Below, one piece after another: positions 34,401 through 49,400 of a stretch of 64,000 bases of DNA. Source of the stretch: Ctenosaura bakeri. Its lineage: Eukaryota; Chordata; Lepidosauria; Squamata; Iguanidae. The stretch is taken from the NCBI GenBank assembly GCA_948474755.1, contig CAOLHI010000957.1:124001-188000 (forward strand), in the 5' to 3' direction. The notes under the pieces are model-generated. The model searched no databases. It saw only the letters and a program-made list of their open reading frames with translations, and had not been told where the DNA came from. Every line of letters starts with the position of its first letter. Within the stretch, counting starts at the first letter, position 1. The translations under genes were made by a program, and so were the position numbers.

Positions 34401-37400
34401 AGATATTGTCATTTAATACTAGTTTTCAGTACTGAACATCTATATGTACGGGTGTATGGATTCTTTACTTTCTGTAGCATATACAGAATAAATTATGTTG
34501 TTAGCCTGATGTGTTTTTCCCCCCAAATTTAAATACTGTCCTTTTTGCAAGGCTAGAAATCATTTGCCTTATAACAGATTAGCCTTGGCAGTGTCACTGT
34601 TTCCATAGTCTGTGTGGAATAGTCCATAATCATAGGTGGTCACTCAAAATTGTACTTGGGCAGAATTCTCAAGTGCCAAGAGTATCCAGGGAGAAACTGA
34701 CATTGAATGATTCTCCTCTTACTTGTAAGTTTGTTGTATCTCTGAATAGAGCATTGTGTATTTAGTGTGGAGTCCTGTACTTCAGAATGCTAAACATGCT
34801 CCAGATTGATAAACTGAGACATTAGTCTAAGTTTGAAAATGTCAGAGTGTCATATGATAGTGTTTGTTTACTTGGTGAATGTGGAGAATATTCAGGTCAC
34901 TGGATCCATAGCTACGTGATTTTTATAAAAGTATTTTTTTGTAGCTTCACTTCTTACAGTATATACTCATGTTTAAGTTGATCTCATTACAAGTTGAAGG
35001 CAGATGGCAGGCTTTGGGGCCAAAATTACAGCTTTTGATGTTATTTGTGGATAAGTCAAAGGTAAAATTTAGCAGCATGTAACAAAAGATGTAAATTTTT
35101 CTGTTTTAAACTACTGTATCAACAATGGGATTATACTTAGATTTATTGCAATATTAAACACATACCTATATATTGTAAGTGTGAAGGCCATTCTTTATGG
35201 CAAAGATATTGAACTGAAGGGTCTGTGCAATCTTGGCTGGTTGTAGGTGGCTGCAGTCTCTGCTTCTGGTGGGAAGATATAGGGGAAAAAGGAGGATGAG
35301 GAGCGGGTTGGGGAGCCCCCCCCACTGAGGGAACACCACAAGGAATGGGGTCTTTTGCTGAGATTTGGGGTGATTTCTTTTTTTCTCTTCCTCAACCAGC
35401 TTTCTTAGTTGGAGATAGAGAGGTGGCTAAAAATAAGGAGGCACCTGCTTGAATCCAGGCTGGGGGACTCTGATCCATTCAGGCTGCGTGAACTGAGGGA
35501 GCAGCTGGTGTCTTGCCCTGCCTAAGAGACCCTGACAATGAGGAGGAGAGTTCTGAGTCAGAAGATAGTCCAGAGGAAGACAACAGTCAGCAGCAGGGGC
35601 CAGAGCAAGGGGAACAGAAGATCCAGCAATAACAAGAGTCAAAGGAAGAAGCAACACAGGCATCTACCTTGGCAGAACAATGGCAAGAAGAAGAAGAGCT
35701 CAGGTGTTCAGCTCATTTATATAACAAACAAGCCCTAATGAAGGAACACCTGTGTCAACATTGTTAGCCTAAACAAGACAAACAGCTGGCCTGTCTCCCC
35801 AAGGTTGACAGCTGATGTTCCTGGTGGTTGAAACCCTGCACTGATACCTTGCTTCCTGAACTCTGACTCTCTTTGGACCTTTACCTATTGTGACTATGCT
35901 TCTGGTTTGCCTCTGTGGATTTGGATACTTTGGAACTCTGGATTTTTGGCTTAATTTGGATTTTGCCTTGGAACTATTCTCCCTCTCTCCTCACTGTGCG
36001 TAATAACCCTCCTCCTCCAGCCTGCTAATTGCTACCTGGCCTGTCTGAGGCATGACAGCTGCTCAGATAGCTCTTTTCAGGTCAGAGAGAGAATCAAGAG
36101 GGCTGAGAAGAGAAATGTCAAAGATGCATGACCTGGAGGGGCAATGCAAAGGTTGGAAATTGAAAAGAGGCAAAGTAGGAGGGCCAGGCAGTAGGCAGCA
36201 GCTTCCTCCTCCCCTGCTGCACCTGCCTTGCTACTGGTGGCAATGGTGTAACATGGCCACATTGACGAAACATCTCTGCTGTTGTGGTGGTGGTGGCGGC
36301 AGAGGCAATGGGACGTGGATGGCCAGTGGGGCAATGAGGCTGCCCAGGTCCTGGCCCACCAAGAAGGAGAAGGTATTGTTGGTGCAGGACAGCAAGGCCA
36401 CCAAGACATCAAAATAGGAAGCCTCTGAGGCAAGCATCCTGGGAAAAACTTAAAAGAAGGACTGATCCCTCTCTATTTTACCCACCATAGTGAGGAAGTG
36501 CCAAAGAGCTGCTGCCATTTTCCTTTCCAGGTTAATACTGAACCCATGGATAAGTTGACCTAGATTTTTTGGATTAATTTTTTGTCAAAAAATTCTCTAT
36601 ATATACATGAATACATACAGTACTTGATATTGTCCTTTAATGTACAAAAGTAGCATTTAATTACTGGATAATATGGATTGATTACTCTGGATATTCTTTT
36701 GACTCTCTCATTGACTTTTCTATTAGGTACAATTAAGTTTTTCAAATTTATAATTTCTTTAATTGGGTTGAATGCACTCTCTGTTCTACAGAAACACTCA
36801 TGTAGTTCACATCGTTTATTTGTGATATGCTATAATCTGAATGAGAGCCAGTGTAGCATATTGGTTTTGAGTGTTGCACTATAATCCTGGAAACCAGGGT
36901 TCAGTTCCCAGCTCAGCCATGGAACCTCATTGGTTGACCTTGTGTGCATCACATGCTCTCAGTCCCAGAAAACCCTATTATAGGGTTGCCATAAGTCAGA
37001 AATGACGTGAAGGCACACAGCAACAGCAACAACACTAATCATGAAGTTATGTGTTGCCATCAAATAGTTGTAGTTCAGAAAGCAGAGAGCACTAAAGTTT
37101 TCCAGATGGGCACTATGGCCCATAAGCTGTTTTAGCGGAGGAAACTGAAATCTGTGCAACCTGCTCTTCTTAGGTGCACAGAGCCAACTAGAAAAGTACA
37201 ATATGTGTGCAAGCTTTTGAGTTTTTTAGCTCTCTTCAGTGGGCAGGATGATGTAAAGTACAGATTGATGTAGATGTAGAGAAATATGGGTTAATGTTGA
37301 AGTCATGGGATATATGGGTTAATGTTGAAGTCATGGGATCTGAATGCTCTCTCTTTTAAGTCGAAATGGAAAAGGAGACATAAATTCAGATAAGTCTCTA

Positions 37401-40400
37401 GTAGATGAGGTCTTCACCTGCAGTAACCCCTAGGGATTCTGGGCAGAAAAATATAATGCTCCATTTTTAGTCATATAGAAACCTGTTGTACATTTAGTAC
37501 TGCCTGCATCCTGGATGAAGCATTAGCTCCCTTAATAGTGGTGAAATTGAAAATGAGCAGGCTCCTTACTAACAGAATGGGTGATCATTTTAGATACTAT
37601 GTAAGGACTTTTAAAATTCGATAGAAGCCAAATTGGGTAGCTTTGTGTAGTGGCTGTAGAAGGCGAACCCTCAGAGGATAGTGCTCAGCATCTGGTGGCA
37701 TAAAATCTTCAGTGTAGATTTCTGTTGCTAAGTGCTTAACAATAACATTATTACATTAGTATCAGCTTTGGATTTTTTTCATATGGCCAGTACAGCTATC
37801 CTTTACTTTCTGTTTTAGCTTAATTCCACTTAATTGGAGACAGTTTGAATAACCCTCAGCTTACCTTAAGCCAGATGTAAGTGTACTTGATCTCCATTGC
37901 CAGTGTAGTCCTAATACTGCAGCCAGATCCTCCCCATCTTATCAGGAAGCTGGAGGAGATTTCTTCTATCAAGCTTTTGAAAGGGAAATTCACCTAACAA
38001 ATGACCCAGCTTCAGGCATCAAAGCTGTATACAGATTTTGCTTTCCGAACCATCATTAGAGGAAGCAACACTATGTTTTCTCTCCATTATTTAAAGATCC
38101 ATCCAGAGTATGTCTATTCAATAGTCAGTTCCACAGATCACCTATAGGCTAGAATTCTGTTGATGCATTAAGCTGGTGTAACACTCCATTGTGCTGGCAT
38201 AGTACACTCTTTTCACATGGCATAGCAAAGGAAGGCATAGAAAATTGTCTCTCTGGAGAGAATCAGTCCATTTCTTTGATGCCTTGCTCTCCAAGGGTCA
38301 TTGAAGCTAAAGGTACTGTGGGGAGGCTGTCTTGCAAAATTGCCTATAAAGGACCTTTTTACTCCTACCACAACTACTGGACCTGCTGCCTTCACCAGTG
38401 TAGTTATACTGCCCAAAAGGTAGATATGGTCCTTCAGATAGCCTGAACCCAAGCCGTGTAAGGCTTTATAGGACATAACCAGCACTTTGCATTGTTCCCA
38501 GAAACAGACCAGCAGCAAGAGGGAGCGTTGCCAGTCCCAATTAATAGTTTGGGTGCTGTTCTTTGGGTCAGTTTAAATTTCTGAGCACTTTTTAAAGACA
38601 GCCCAACAGCACGTTGCAATAACCCAGCTGGAATGTAACCATGTGTTACCGTTGCCAGATCTGACTTTTCAGGGAATGGGCACAGTTGGTGCACTAGCTT
38701 TAACTTTGTAAATGCATTCTGAGTCACCACTGAGAGCTGGGTCCCCAGGCTCAGGCCTGAGTCCAGGAGTACCTCCAAACTGCAAACCTGCATTTTCAGG
38801 GGGAGTATAACTCCGTATGTTAAATAGTTAAGCAGCGGGGTTGGAACAGTAGCTTAAAAAGTGGATTCTGCTTTAAAGTAGAGTGGGGAATGTTTAAAAG
38901 CACATCAGTTTAGAGGAGCCATTTCATTCATTTTGTGGTTACTGTTTTGAGGTAAGTTCTAAAACACAGAGCGGACAGCAGCACAGCTTGACCCAATTTT
39001 TTGCCTGCTTTCTGTTTTGTCCCTTATCCCTTGCTTTTTGTACCGTCTAGCCCAGTGAAGAGTTCTGGAGAAATCCAAAGTTTGTATGATCTTTTGTGAT
39101 ATTTTGGTTGTCATTACAAGATGATGGATCAACACAGCTACCTTTCCTTTCTGTTTATGTTTTGCTGGTTTTTTACTGATAAAATGGGAATAAATTAATA
39201 AAAGAAAGATAGCAGATATGTAAATTGTCAGTCGCTGCAGCTATGAAACTGAGAAAGTTACTTCCTTCTGATGGAAAATTAGCTAATGCACAGGTTCTTG
39301 GCTAAGCAAGGTTTTTGTGACCTTCTTGAGACCCCAGATTAATGACATAAGCTCTTTATTTGTTATAGGCATGAATGACTTTCTTTAATAATACAGGAGA
39401 GAAGAAAAGGTTGGAGTTGTTGATGACATTGAGAACTTTATTCCACCTGAACTATGTTCCCTGTTTCATCCAAAAATCCATTTGCAGAAGAAGACAGCAC
39501 AAGTTTCATGCAACAGAAGTGTTGTTCTCATTGCTTTTAGAAGCATTGTAGAATTTTAGTGGGCTTAAACAGGCAAGTTAGTACTTGCTTTCTCGTATTA
39601 AAATACTTAAGATTCTTATTTGCCTTATGTTAGTGTCGAGCAATATTCTTTAAAGACCAAGCCAGAGAATTTAGGAATCAGAAAATAACAATAAAGCGGA
39701 GACCAAGTGTTCGCTTTAAATCATTCTCTTCAAAATTTAGCCAATCTATATTTATGCATCATATTTTCATTTCACTGGATGCCCGTAAATCTATCAAACA
39801 AGGAAAGTTGTGGGTTTTTTTTGAAGATGCCCACACTGTCTGCTTAGGAAGTTTTCACTCCCTCCTGAAGATGCAATTTTTTTCTTTTTAGTTGTTTATT
39901 GAAAACATGAATATTCCATTTTCAGCCCAATTATTCTTAAAGTGAATAAAAGATCAGAGACTATTTATTTCGTTAAAATGTTTTTACCCTGCTCTTCAGC
40001 TGAAAAGGCTCCCACTAGTAGATGAAAACAAAACAGTCCCTGTTCAGAGACATGCGGTCTAAAAAGGCAAGACACAAACAGAAAAGGGGAAGAAAGGAGG
40101 GTAACCTAGTTATTAAAGTGGACAGTAGCCCTTATAACACCAGCTGGAGATGAGAAGAAGCTCACTGAAACTGGTCCTTCAGTAGAACAGCCCTGTTTCC
40201 CATTGCCTTCTGTTGTAATCAAGTGGACTGACCCTCCCAGTTGACGGTGGGAAGGTCTTGTGGAACTGTTCGTTCAGCAGAGTTGAGGGAATGGTCCAGT
40301 TATCACCTCCTTCTGTTGCAAGCTGTAATGCTTTTTGCGTGTTTTTCAACTCAGATACTGATTTCAAACCAGTTGTCCCCCCAGAAGTGCATTTTGAAAT

Positions 40401-43400
40401 CTATTTTTTTCATGATTTAAAACTAAATCATTTTAGTTTTTATATCATTTTGAGTGAACTATTGCACAAGAACGCTCAGGAGTGATGAACAGTGGTGGAT
40501 GTTAAACTCTGATATGCATGCCGGTCTGGAAGGTGTAGATGTTTAGATCAGCTCACTTCACGTTCTCAAAGATCAGATTTCCCAAACATCTGTAAATATA
40601 GTACATGATGTTGTTACATCTACTGAACACAGAGTTTTAATGACTGTACTTGTATCTGAATCCCGCATGGGAAATTTATGAGCTTCCTGTTGCTGTTTTT
40701 TCAAGTGCAGCCTGGATCACAACAGACAGTTATAGTAAAATATGCATATGAAAGAATATTTGTACAGTTCAAGTCACAGCAAAATTTGTGATTACATGAA
40801 TCAGTATAGCAGTGTGAAAACTAATATGTGCAGTTAAGGTTCCTCTAGAACCCAGACTTGGATCAGGTGGCATCAAAAGTCACTTTTAAGCAATGAGGCA
40901 TATGAGCAGTCACAAAAGGAAAAGGCAAAAGTGTGTTGTAATGGATCATGCCAAGTATGACAATCAAATATCATTGGAAAGTTCAGATTTTCCTTTTAAA
41001 AATTTTCCAAGAAGAAGCAGCAGAAAACAGATATGTGCTTTGTGTCTCTGTTTGTATTGGATTGCAAAGGTCAAAATGAATGAAACAGAGCAGGGAAAGA
41101 CTTGTAATCAATTGCTTTATTGTCATGTTTTTATTACATCTCATTAATCCAGCAAGATAACAGCAGGAGAGGAGTAAAAAAAAAAAGTATTACACAAGGT
41201 GCAAAGAACAATTGAAAGATAGAAATGAAAGGTATGGTCAAAGAAAGAGGTCTTTGCTGGCACCAAATGATGAGCCTGTCTGGGGAATCACAGAACAAAG
41301 ACAAGATATCACCAGCAGAAAAATTTTCTTTTTCACATTTCCATCCAGACCCCTGAACGTAAGGAGGAGCTTTATTGGAGCTTCATGTAACATCCGGACA
41401 GGTGACTCTTAAAGTACACAGGTTCCATTTAGAATTTAATAGTAAAATGTAAAATATTTTTAAAATGTACAGAAACATTGGAAGTCAGTGTCTTTTAAAG
41501 CTGGGAAGATGTGTTTCATATGTCCAATCTTAGTTAGCAATACTGCTATCAAATTGTTGCACCAAGTGCAGTATCTCAGTGATGTTCCAATGTGAGCCTG
41601 GGGACAGCACATTGCATTGATTCAAACAGGATGTTACCATATCATGGGTTACCGCCTAGGCAGGCCTTGTCCCAGAAGGGCTGCATCTGGCACACTAGTC
41701 TCCACTGATGAAATGCACTGATGTGTGTGCCATCAGTGATAGGATAGGATCAAATAGCACACCTTGATTGTAAACCAGATTGTTAGGAATGCTGCATCCA
41801 GAACGTAGTACTTCCATTTTCATTGAAATGAGATCCAGTTTATTAGCCCTCATCCAGCCCATTTTCATGGTTCACTTCTTTTAGAGCCACACCAGAATTT
41901 GACTAAAAGGAGAAAACATAGGTGGGAGGCTGATAATTTCTCTGATGTTATTGGTTATATGGATTTTCCTGGATCCTCAGATTCTTGAAGGGTAATTCCT
42001 GATAGTAAGAGCCTTATAGTCCTATAGTATACCATCTTTGTCAGTAGACCCTAATTTATGCAGGTTTGAAAAAGACAACAGAAAAATTATATTTGACCAT
42101 TGATCTCCTATTTCATCTGAAGTTTATGTTGCAACATGTCAGAATTAGAACTGCTGCCATTTTCCCGGGTCCAGCACATCTGCTGGAGAGACAATGACTT
42201 TTGCTGGATGTTAGAAAGGCAATAAAGGTTTATGTAGAAAAGACAGAAACAATAAGACATACAGAAACTCTTTTCATTTTATAACATTAGGATTCAAGGC
42301 AATTAAATCAATGATTTCCAGATGGCTGAAAAGCTGTATTTACCGTGCTGTGGTTACCCCCGCATTTTCAAACCACAGCATGTGCGGACACATTCAACAA
42401 GGTCAGTGGCCAAAATAGTATTCAGAGTAACATCTTCATTAGACAAACTGTGTAAAACAGCTGGATGGAAGGAACCATCAACCATATATTAGATACTATA
42501 AAGTAAACAAATACAAGTCAGAGCAGGCAACCTTTGAGTGAACTGTTTTTCAAGCAGTGGTTAAGGAAACAAGCAGCCACTCCCACCCATAAGAGGTTTG
42601 GCTTGGATACATCCGAATGTTTCTGGATTTCTCTTCAGCTTTCCTAGAATGATCATTCACAGTAGGTATCAACCTCTCATTCTCTATTAATAAAAATTAC
42701 CTACCCTGCTAATAGCCTCGTGATGTTTCCAAAGCATGCCGTCAATTATTTCTGTCTTCATTTTTTTTAGCTAAATATTGTTGGTGGGATCTGTAGCATA
42801 TCTTTAAAGCATGATATTAGAGCTATTTCCTAATGAGCCATCTAAATTTAAACTTTGGAAAGGTTTTTGCCTTTTATTGAAGACTAATTTTTGGACTGTT
42901 TTCTATGATGGGTTCTTTAAAAACTGATTAGAAAGTATTCAAGAGCTGTAAGTATGAAATACTACTTTCAGATAGTATCTCTGCTTTTTTAAAAAGTGTA
43001 AGAGCCCTGCAGAATAAAATCTTATTCCCAGTGTATTTTAATAAAGTACATGATTGATTGAAACCTTTTTTCTCCAAAAAGCATAAGAGGTCACGAGTAC
43101 AACTGATACAGAAAATACTTTGTAGGATAAGATTTTCCACAAAATAGTGGTTGTTGAGTTGAATATTTTGCTGAGCTATTTTGTGAGCTTTTAGAATAAT
43201 TGTCTGAGAATGTTTACTTTGCTTAGTCACTCTGTTTGCTTTGATTACATAGTATAAAATTTACAATTCCACTTTACATGACTTCATTGACTACATCAGC
43301 TGGTGGTCAAATGAAAATAGGAATTCATATTGAACCTACAGTCATATATGATAACTAGTATATTTACCCGGTGTTGCCCGGGATTTTATTTTCTCATAAG

Positions 43401-46400
43401 TAATACTTGTTAGAAATACCTTAGGAATTACCTTATTTTACCATAGGAATTAGATGTGATTGAAAGACACAGATTTGAGATCCTGTGTCTCTTTCCCCAA
43501 ACTGCCTTGTCCAGTACCTGTAACTTTCCCCATATTCCCCAATCCAATCTGTATTCAGACTTATTAACATACAGAGGTTAGATTCCTGAAGGAAATACAC
43601 TGCCCTCCTTCTTGCTGCTAGGCCTTGTCTCCATAGCAACTGGCCTGAGGCCCAAGAGCTCTCTGACTGAGAATTTCAAAGGCCCCTCCCTAAACTGCCA
43701 ACCTCAGGATTCCACAGAATCTTCACAGGCAGCCAATCATGTGAGGTCTTCTCGCCTGACACAGCCAACCAGATGAGGTCTTTGCCTAGCTGATCCAAGC
43801 AAACTCACAAACTTTGACTTGCATATATTAGATGTGGTGGGTCTTGTCACAGTGATGTCGTCTGTTAGCCACTTTCGTCTTTCATGAATAGGTGAACTCA
43901 TAATATATCATAGGTAGCTGCAGGTGATCTAAGAAATAAGTCAGATTGGCCAGACTTAGCAGTTTTGGTGATTTGTTATGTGCTGTCAAATTGGCTGTCA
44001 CTTCTGGTAACCTTAGGAATGAGAGGCCTCCAGGAAAAAAACCCCTCATTATTATCAGTTCTACTGAGGTCTTGCAAACTTAGAACTCCAGCTTCCTTTA
44101 TTGCAGCGGTTCTCAACCTGTGGGTCGCGACCCCTTTGAGGGTCGAACGACCCTTTCACAGAGGTCGCCTAAGACCATCGGAAAATATGTATTTCCAATG
44201 GTCTTAGGCTCCATTCCCTCCTTGGTGGTTGTGCGCAAGCGCAAGCCATGCACTCACATCCTCCTGCCCCCTTTGGCTTTCCGTGGGGGCTTTCCAGTGG
44301 TTGTGGTGAGAAGCACGGTCATCTCCCTCCAGAATTGGAGGAGAGTTGATCTCCTAAAAGGTCAGGAACCCACTGTTTAAGAAAGAAACAGTGGGAGGAA
44401 CACCCCCTTGGAAAAGCGGGTTCAGAGGCGCCAGCAAAGGGCTCGAAACCCCATGTTTAGGCTTGAACAAAAAACAACAAACTTCAAGACTGAGAAAACA
44501 TGTGGTGGGTCTATCGAGCGGCCATTACCTTGAAAGGGCTCCGAAGGAGAAGAATCCTCACCACCACTTTTTAATTTAAGTTTGGAGGAAGAAAGAAGGA
44601 TGAACAAATTTGGCTTCTTTTTTATTATTTGGCTTGTTTACTTTCCTGTATAAGCTGGTGAAGTAAAACCAACACGAGTTTGGTTCTACAAAACAGAAAC
44701 TGAGAGGGCGAGGACCCTTTAAGGCGGAGGAAAAATCCCCAGAAAAGGAGCACACGTGAACAGAGCTCTCGTGGTCTTTATGTTAGTTAACTGGATTGCT
44801 GAAAGGAGGAGCAACAAGTAGCTACAAAAAACGTATGTATGAACATTGAATAAATACTTACTGCAATATAAGCTGAATGTAAGCTAAAATCCAACGTTGA
44901 GTGAGGGGTTGAGAACAGTAAGAGATTAAGAGATATCAAGACGAATTAAGATGAAAAGAGCAAACGGAAAAGCAGAAAAGCAGTAAGTGAAGCAGTAAGT
45001 GCAGAAATACTAGGGAACACATTTAAGAAAATATATTTAAGAAAACGTGTTAATTAAGAAATAAGGGAAAAGTAAGAAAGAAGAAGAAGGTAGCACTTCC
45101 ACATAAAGTCAAAGAGGAAGCAAAAGAGTAAGAGTAAAAGAATAAAATAATGGAATAAAGAGAACTGGGAATTAGGAAGACTACGTAGAATTTGAATGTA
45201 GGTGAAGAGAGCTTCGTAAAACGACAGGAGGAAGTAAAAGGACTAAGGCTTAAAAATCAGGAGTGGGACTTTAAAAGATTTTCTAAGATAGTAGGCAAAC
45301 AAGGATTAAAGCAGTGGAAGAAAAAGAGGAAAGAAAGAGTAAAGAAAGGAAAATAAAGAATACAGATAAGAAGATGGTGCGAACGACGGACTTAGTGGGA
45401 GACGCAGCTTGCAAGTTCCCCCCCTTTTTTTGGGACAAGCTGCGGGGGAGCCATTGTAAATAATAAATAAATAATTTTATGGTTGGGGTTCACCACAATA
45501 TGAGGAACTGTATTAAAGGGTCGCGGCATTAGGAAGGTTGAGAACCACTGCTTTATTGCATAATTCCATCTGTAATAGAGTCCTCCTCTTTACTTACTGC
45601 CTTCATTTTTTTTCAGCATTGTGAGGGTTTCTTTTTTAGTGAGTTCACCTCTTTTTCTATTGCCTTCAGTTTTTTTCAGCATTATTGTGTGTTTTTCCAT
45701 TGAGTCTTGTTTTCTCATCATAGGCCCAGAGTACAATAGCTTCAGTTTAGTGTTTTGTCTTCAAGCACATTTAGGCTTGATTTGTTGTAGGATCCACTTA
45801 CTTATGTTTTTGGCAGTCTGTATTTTCAAAACTGTCCTCCAGCACTATATTTCAAATGAGCTGGATTTTTTCATATCAGTTTTCTCCATTGGCTGTTGGT
45901 TGTTTGAACCTTTAAAATTCTAATTTGTGATTTTTATCAATAAAAGAAGGCTCAAACCACTACCTAGTTGGTTCAATGCTATAACCAATTCCCCAGGCAA
46001 AAAAGTACAGCTATCTAGTTGGAACCCATTAACAAGTGGTCTCTGATGCCTTTATAATGTCCTCAGTGCTTCCCCAAAAATGGTGCTGCTGAAGTTTGGT
46101 AGCAAATCACTAGTAAAAATTAAAGTTATGGAGCTCAAAATTATTATCCTCCTATTCCAGTTATTATCTTATCCCCATGACAAAAGTTTCCTTATTGTGC
46201 TTTTTCTGTTTCCCTTTCTGGAAATGTAACATACTTTCTCTTCCTCAAAATGTGCTTTTGTGAGTGCCGCACAGATCTTTATGTTTCTGGTGGGATGTCA
46301 GTATCCAGGATCATAGAACATGTTGTCTTTGTCCCCTAGGCTGCTGTTACTTCACCACAACACAGAAAGTTGCAAGGACAATTATTAGCACTTAATAATT

Positions 46401-49400
46401 TTTTTTAAAAAATGCTAAAAATATAAATTAGTACCAAAAGTTTGATGGGGATGCAAGGAAGTTTTTTGTTTTTTCCAAACTAAAATGGCAAAAATAAATA
46501 TTAATGATAATATAGTCAGTGAATGTTTTGGTGAGGAGGGAGGGAGAGAGAGAAAGCTAAAGGAAAGTTAAATAGTACTGTTCTTAAAAACAAAGATGCA
46601 AGTGACTTCGTTTGTTCATTTAACCCGCTGTGAATAAACAGCTCTCTACTGGTTGCCTAACAGGAATAATGGCTTCTAACAGGAATAATGGCTTCTAGCC
46701 TTGTTGGAGTTTCTCACCACTACCATAAACCATTGACTAGTTCCTAAAGTGTCTGGGGAATGTGGAAGATGCTTCTGCAATGCAGTTCTACATAATTCAA
46801 TTATTTTCTTGTTGTGGGGCTAAATTACGTTGAACTAAAAATGCAATTCTGCCCCTATTTCTAAGCCGTGTTGACGCATAACATTCAGTAACCTTTGAGT
46901 CAGAGCCACACTTCCTTTTGTCATAGGGGCTTAAAGTTGGTGTAAAAAGGATCACATTTCATCATGATTTGTTAAACGGAATTCTTTGCTTCTTTTTATG
47001 TGTGATCATGTTTTGGATCAGTTGGTGTTTTTGTGTGGAAGCCACATTTTTAAAAAATTCCAGCCCAGGATCATGCAGATGTATACGTCACTACATTTCT
47101 TCCCACCTGCTATGGTTTTAGAATACAGTCAGCTGACCACATTTTTGGATTTGACTTTCAAGCATTTGATTATTTGCAAGTTTCTCCAGCCCCAGTCCCC
47201 TCTCCCCCATCTCAGGCATTTCTTTTCCAGGGGAACCTTCCCTCTCAGTGACTCAGATCAGGCCTCGCGGCCCTTAAAAAACCTGCCTCTGGCCCTCCTC
47301 CTCCTCCTCCACCACCAGCTGTTGCCTGTCCATCTAAGGCCTGCTTGCAATTTAGTTTCTCAGCACCACAAACCCTCTCCTGAGGCCCCCGCCACCCAAA
47401 GAAGGAGATGGACAATTGAAAGGAAGTATAGGGCCACCATGCAAACTCGTCCCCTTTCTCTTTCCTTTCCCTGACCAGGTTTGGACCCTGGATGCCCGAT
47501 CTCCCCACCTTGCCTCACCCCCCTTTGAACAGACACGCATTTTTGTGATTTTTCCAGTTTTGCAAGGGTCTTCTGCCTCAAACTCAAGCAAAGGTGGAGG
47601 GCCAACTGTAGTGTTCACTACAGAGAAAGAATATGAGTGATCATTCTTCCCATTCACTTCATCTCTGCTCACAGGCAGCAAGAACCAGGCAAAGGAAGAG
47701 AAAATGAGGGAGAAAGAAACAAGATGGACCAATGATCAGTATTTTGTACTGTTGTGCTACTGTGAGCAGCCCAGGTTGACTTGGCTGCCACATTTCAGCT
47801 TACTGGAGTTTTCAGTCAATGAACTTGACTCTGAACCAAGGCAACAGTGCAAGTTGGTGTTCACTTTGAGTTGTTGTTGTTCTTGGCAAAATTTGTTCAG
47901 AGGGGATTTCCCTTTGCCTTCCTCTGAGGCTGAGAGAGTGTGACTTGGTCAAAGTCATCCAGTGAATATCCATGACTGTGCAGGGTTTAGAACCCTGGTC
48001 TCCAAAGTCATAGTTTGCTGCCGAAACCACTACACAAAATTTTCATCCTTCAATTCCGGAAGGATGGGGGAAGGGGTGGTCTGAGTTGTTGAGCAGGAAA
48101 CTTCATTACTTTCAATTCTTTATGGTCATTTATAGGGATTGTGATTTATTTATTTAGTGGTATGTTGAAATGTCAGTCAGTATTGCTAAATACTAATGAT
48201 CTGGGTTTTGAATAATAGTGTGTTAGAAGACTGTGATTTCACATGTGTTTTAGAAAGCAAGAAATGTTTTTGAGATGCATCCTTGCACACCATGTATATG
48301 GCTCTTCCCAAGCTTTTGGTGTCAGTTTCTTCACACAGAAGATGAGAATAGCTAGGTGGTGATGGATTGCATGTTAGTTCCTTGGGCTGGACTGCTGCGA
48401 GAAACGTGCTTGGATTGATGGACTACTGGTTAGTGCCATTACAGCTCAGCGTTGTACCATTTGAAAAGATACATGGGGACAGCTTGGTCAGATTCACTGT
48501 CTCTTTTAACTTGGAATGGTGTGGGGCTTCAGGGATGAATACTGGAAAATAATTCCTTGAAGGAATGTTCACACATGAATCACCATGCTGCCTAAATGGC
48601 ATCAGTTTATTCTTAAGATTACTGTCACTGTTAGATCATTGTTCTTCTTGTGTTGCTTTTGCCGAAAGCTAGCCATCACCTCCAGAAAATTCCTGACATC
48701 ATTTCAGAGTACAGATTGTTCATAGGGGTGTGCTGCATTTGGACTTGTTAGATTTCTTAGCCATTATAAACACTGAGAATATAAAGGATAGGGCTAATTC
48801 AGATAAGCTATTGTAAAATAATGAGCCTCTCTAAAAGTTTCTCTGAAAGTTTAGAATAGTCCAGTTGGTATAATTTTCATATAGAAGTTATCTGCTTGAG
48901 ACTGGTTTGTTCATGATCAGCAACTTTGCACTTCATACTCAGTCAAAACTATGACTTAAATAAACTAGAAAGTAGCATTCAGCTGGCTTTCAAGCCGTGT
49001 TTTTGCATTTTGCCATATTTTTTCCAGTTCAGATTGCATGAGAAGCTTTTCCCTTCTTGGTATCTAATTGGCTGGCATGGAGGGGAGAAGGGAATTGGGA
49101 GTGATTGAAACTGTATGCATCTCCATTCTCTCGTTCACATCCTGGATTACCAGATAAAAAGTTCTGGTTTAGAGTAACTTGAAAACTTGTTTGTCGTAAG
49201 AGAAATTGCTTATGTAATTAGAAAAAAATACTATAATAAGAGATGTTTCAAGGCCCTTAATGGTCAGAGGTGAAATGCCAGGTATTTGATGGAGACTGTT
49301 TAGCCATCACCACCAGAACAGTGAAATGGGTGAACATGAACAGTCTTTTAGAGATGAGTAATATTCCTTGCCTAAAAAAGCTCTATGAAATTCATGAGGT

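Noticed and set aside
36052..36417. 121-codon plus-strand ORF
   Set aside because: No splice context or known domain; it lies inside a repeat-like GC-rich stretch.
39391..39600. Exon-like segment after AATACAG
   Set aside because: It has an acceptor-like start, but there is no matching donor and its frame hits a stop; no homology recognised.
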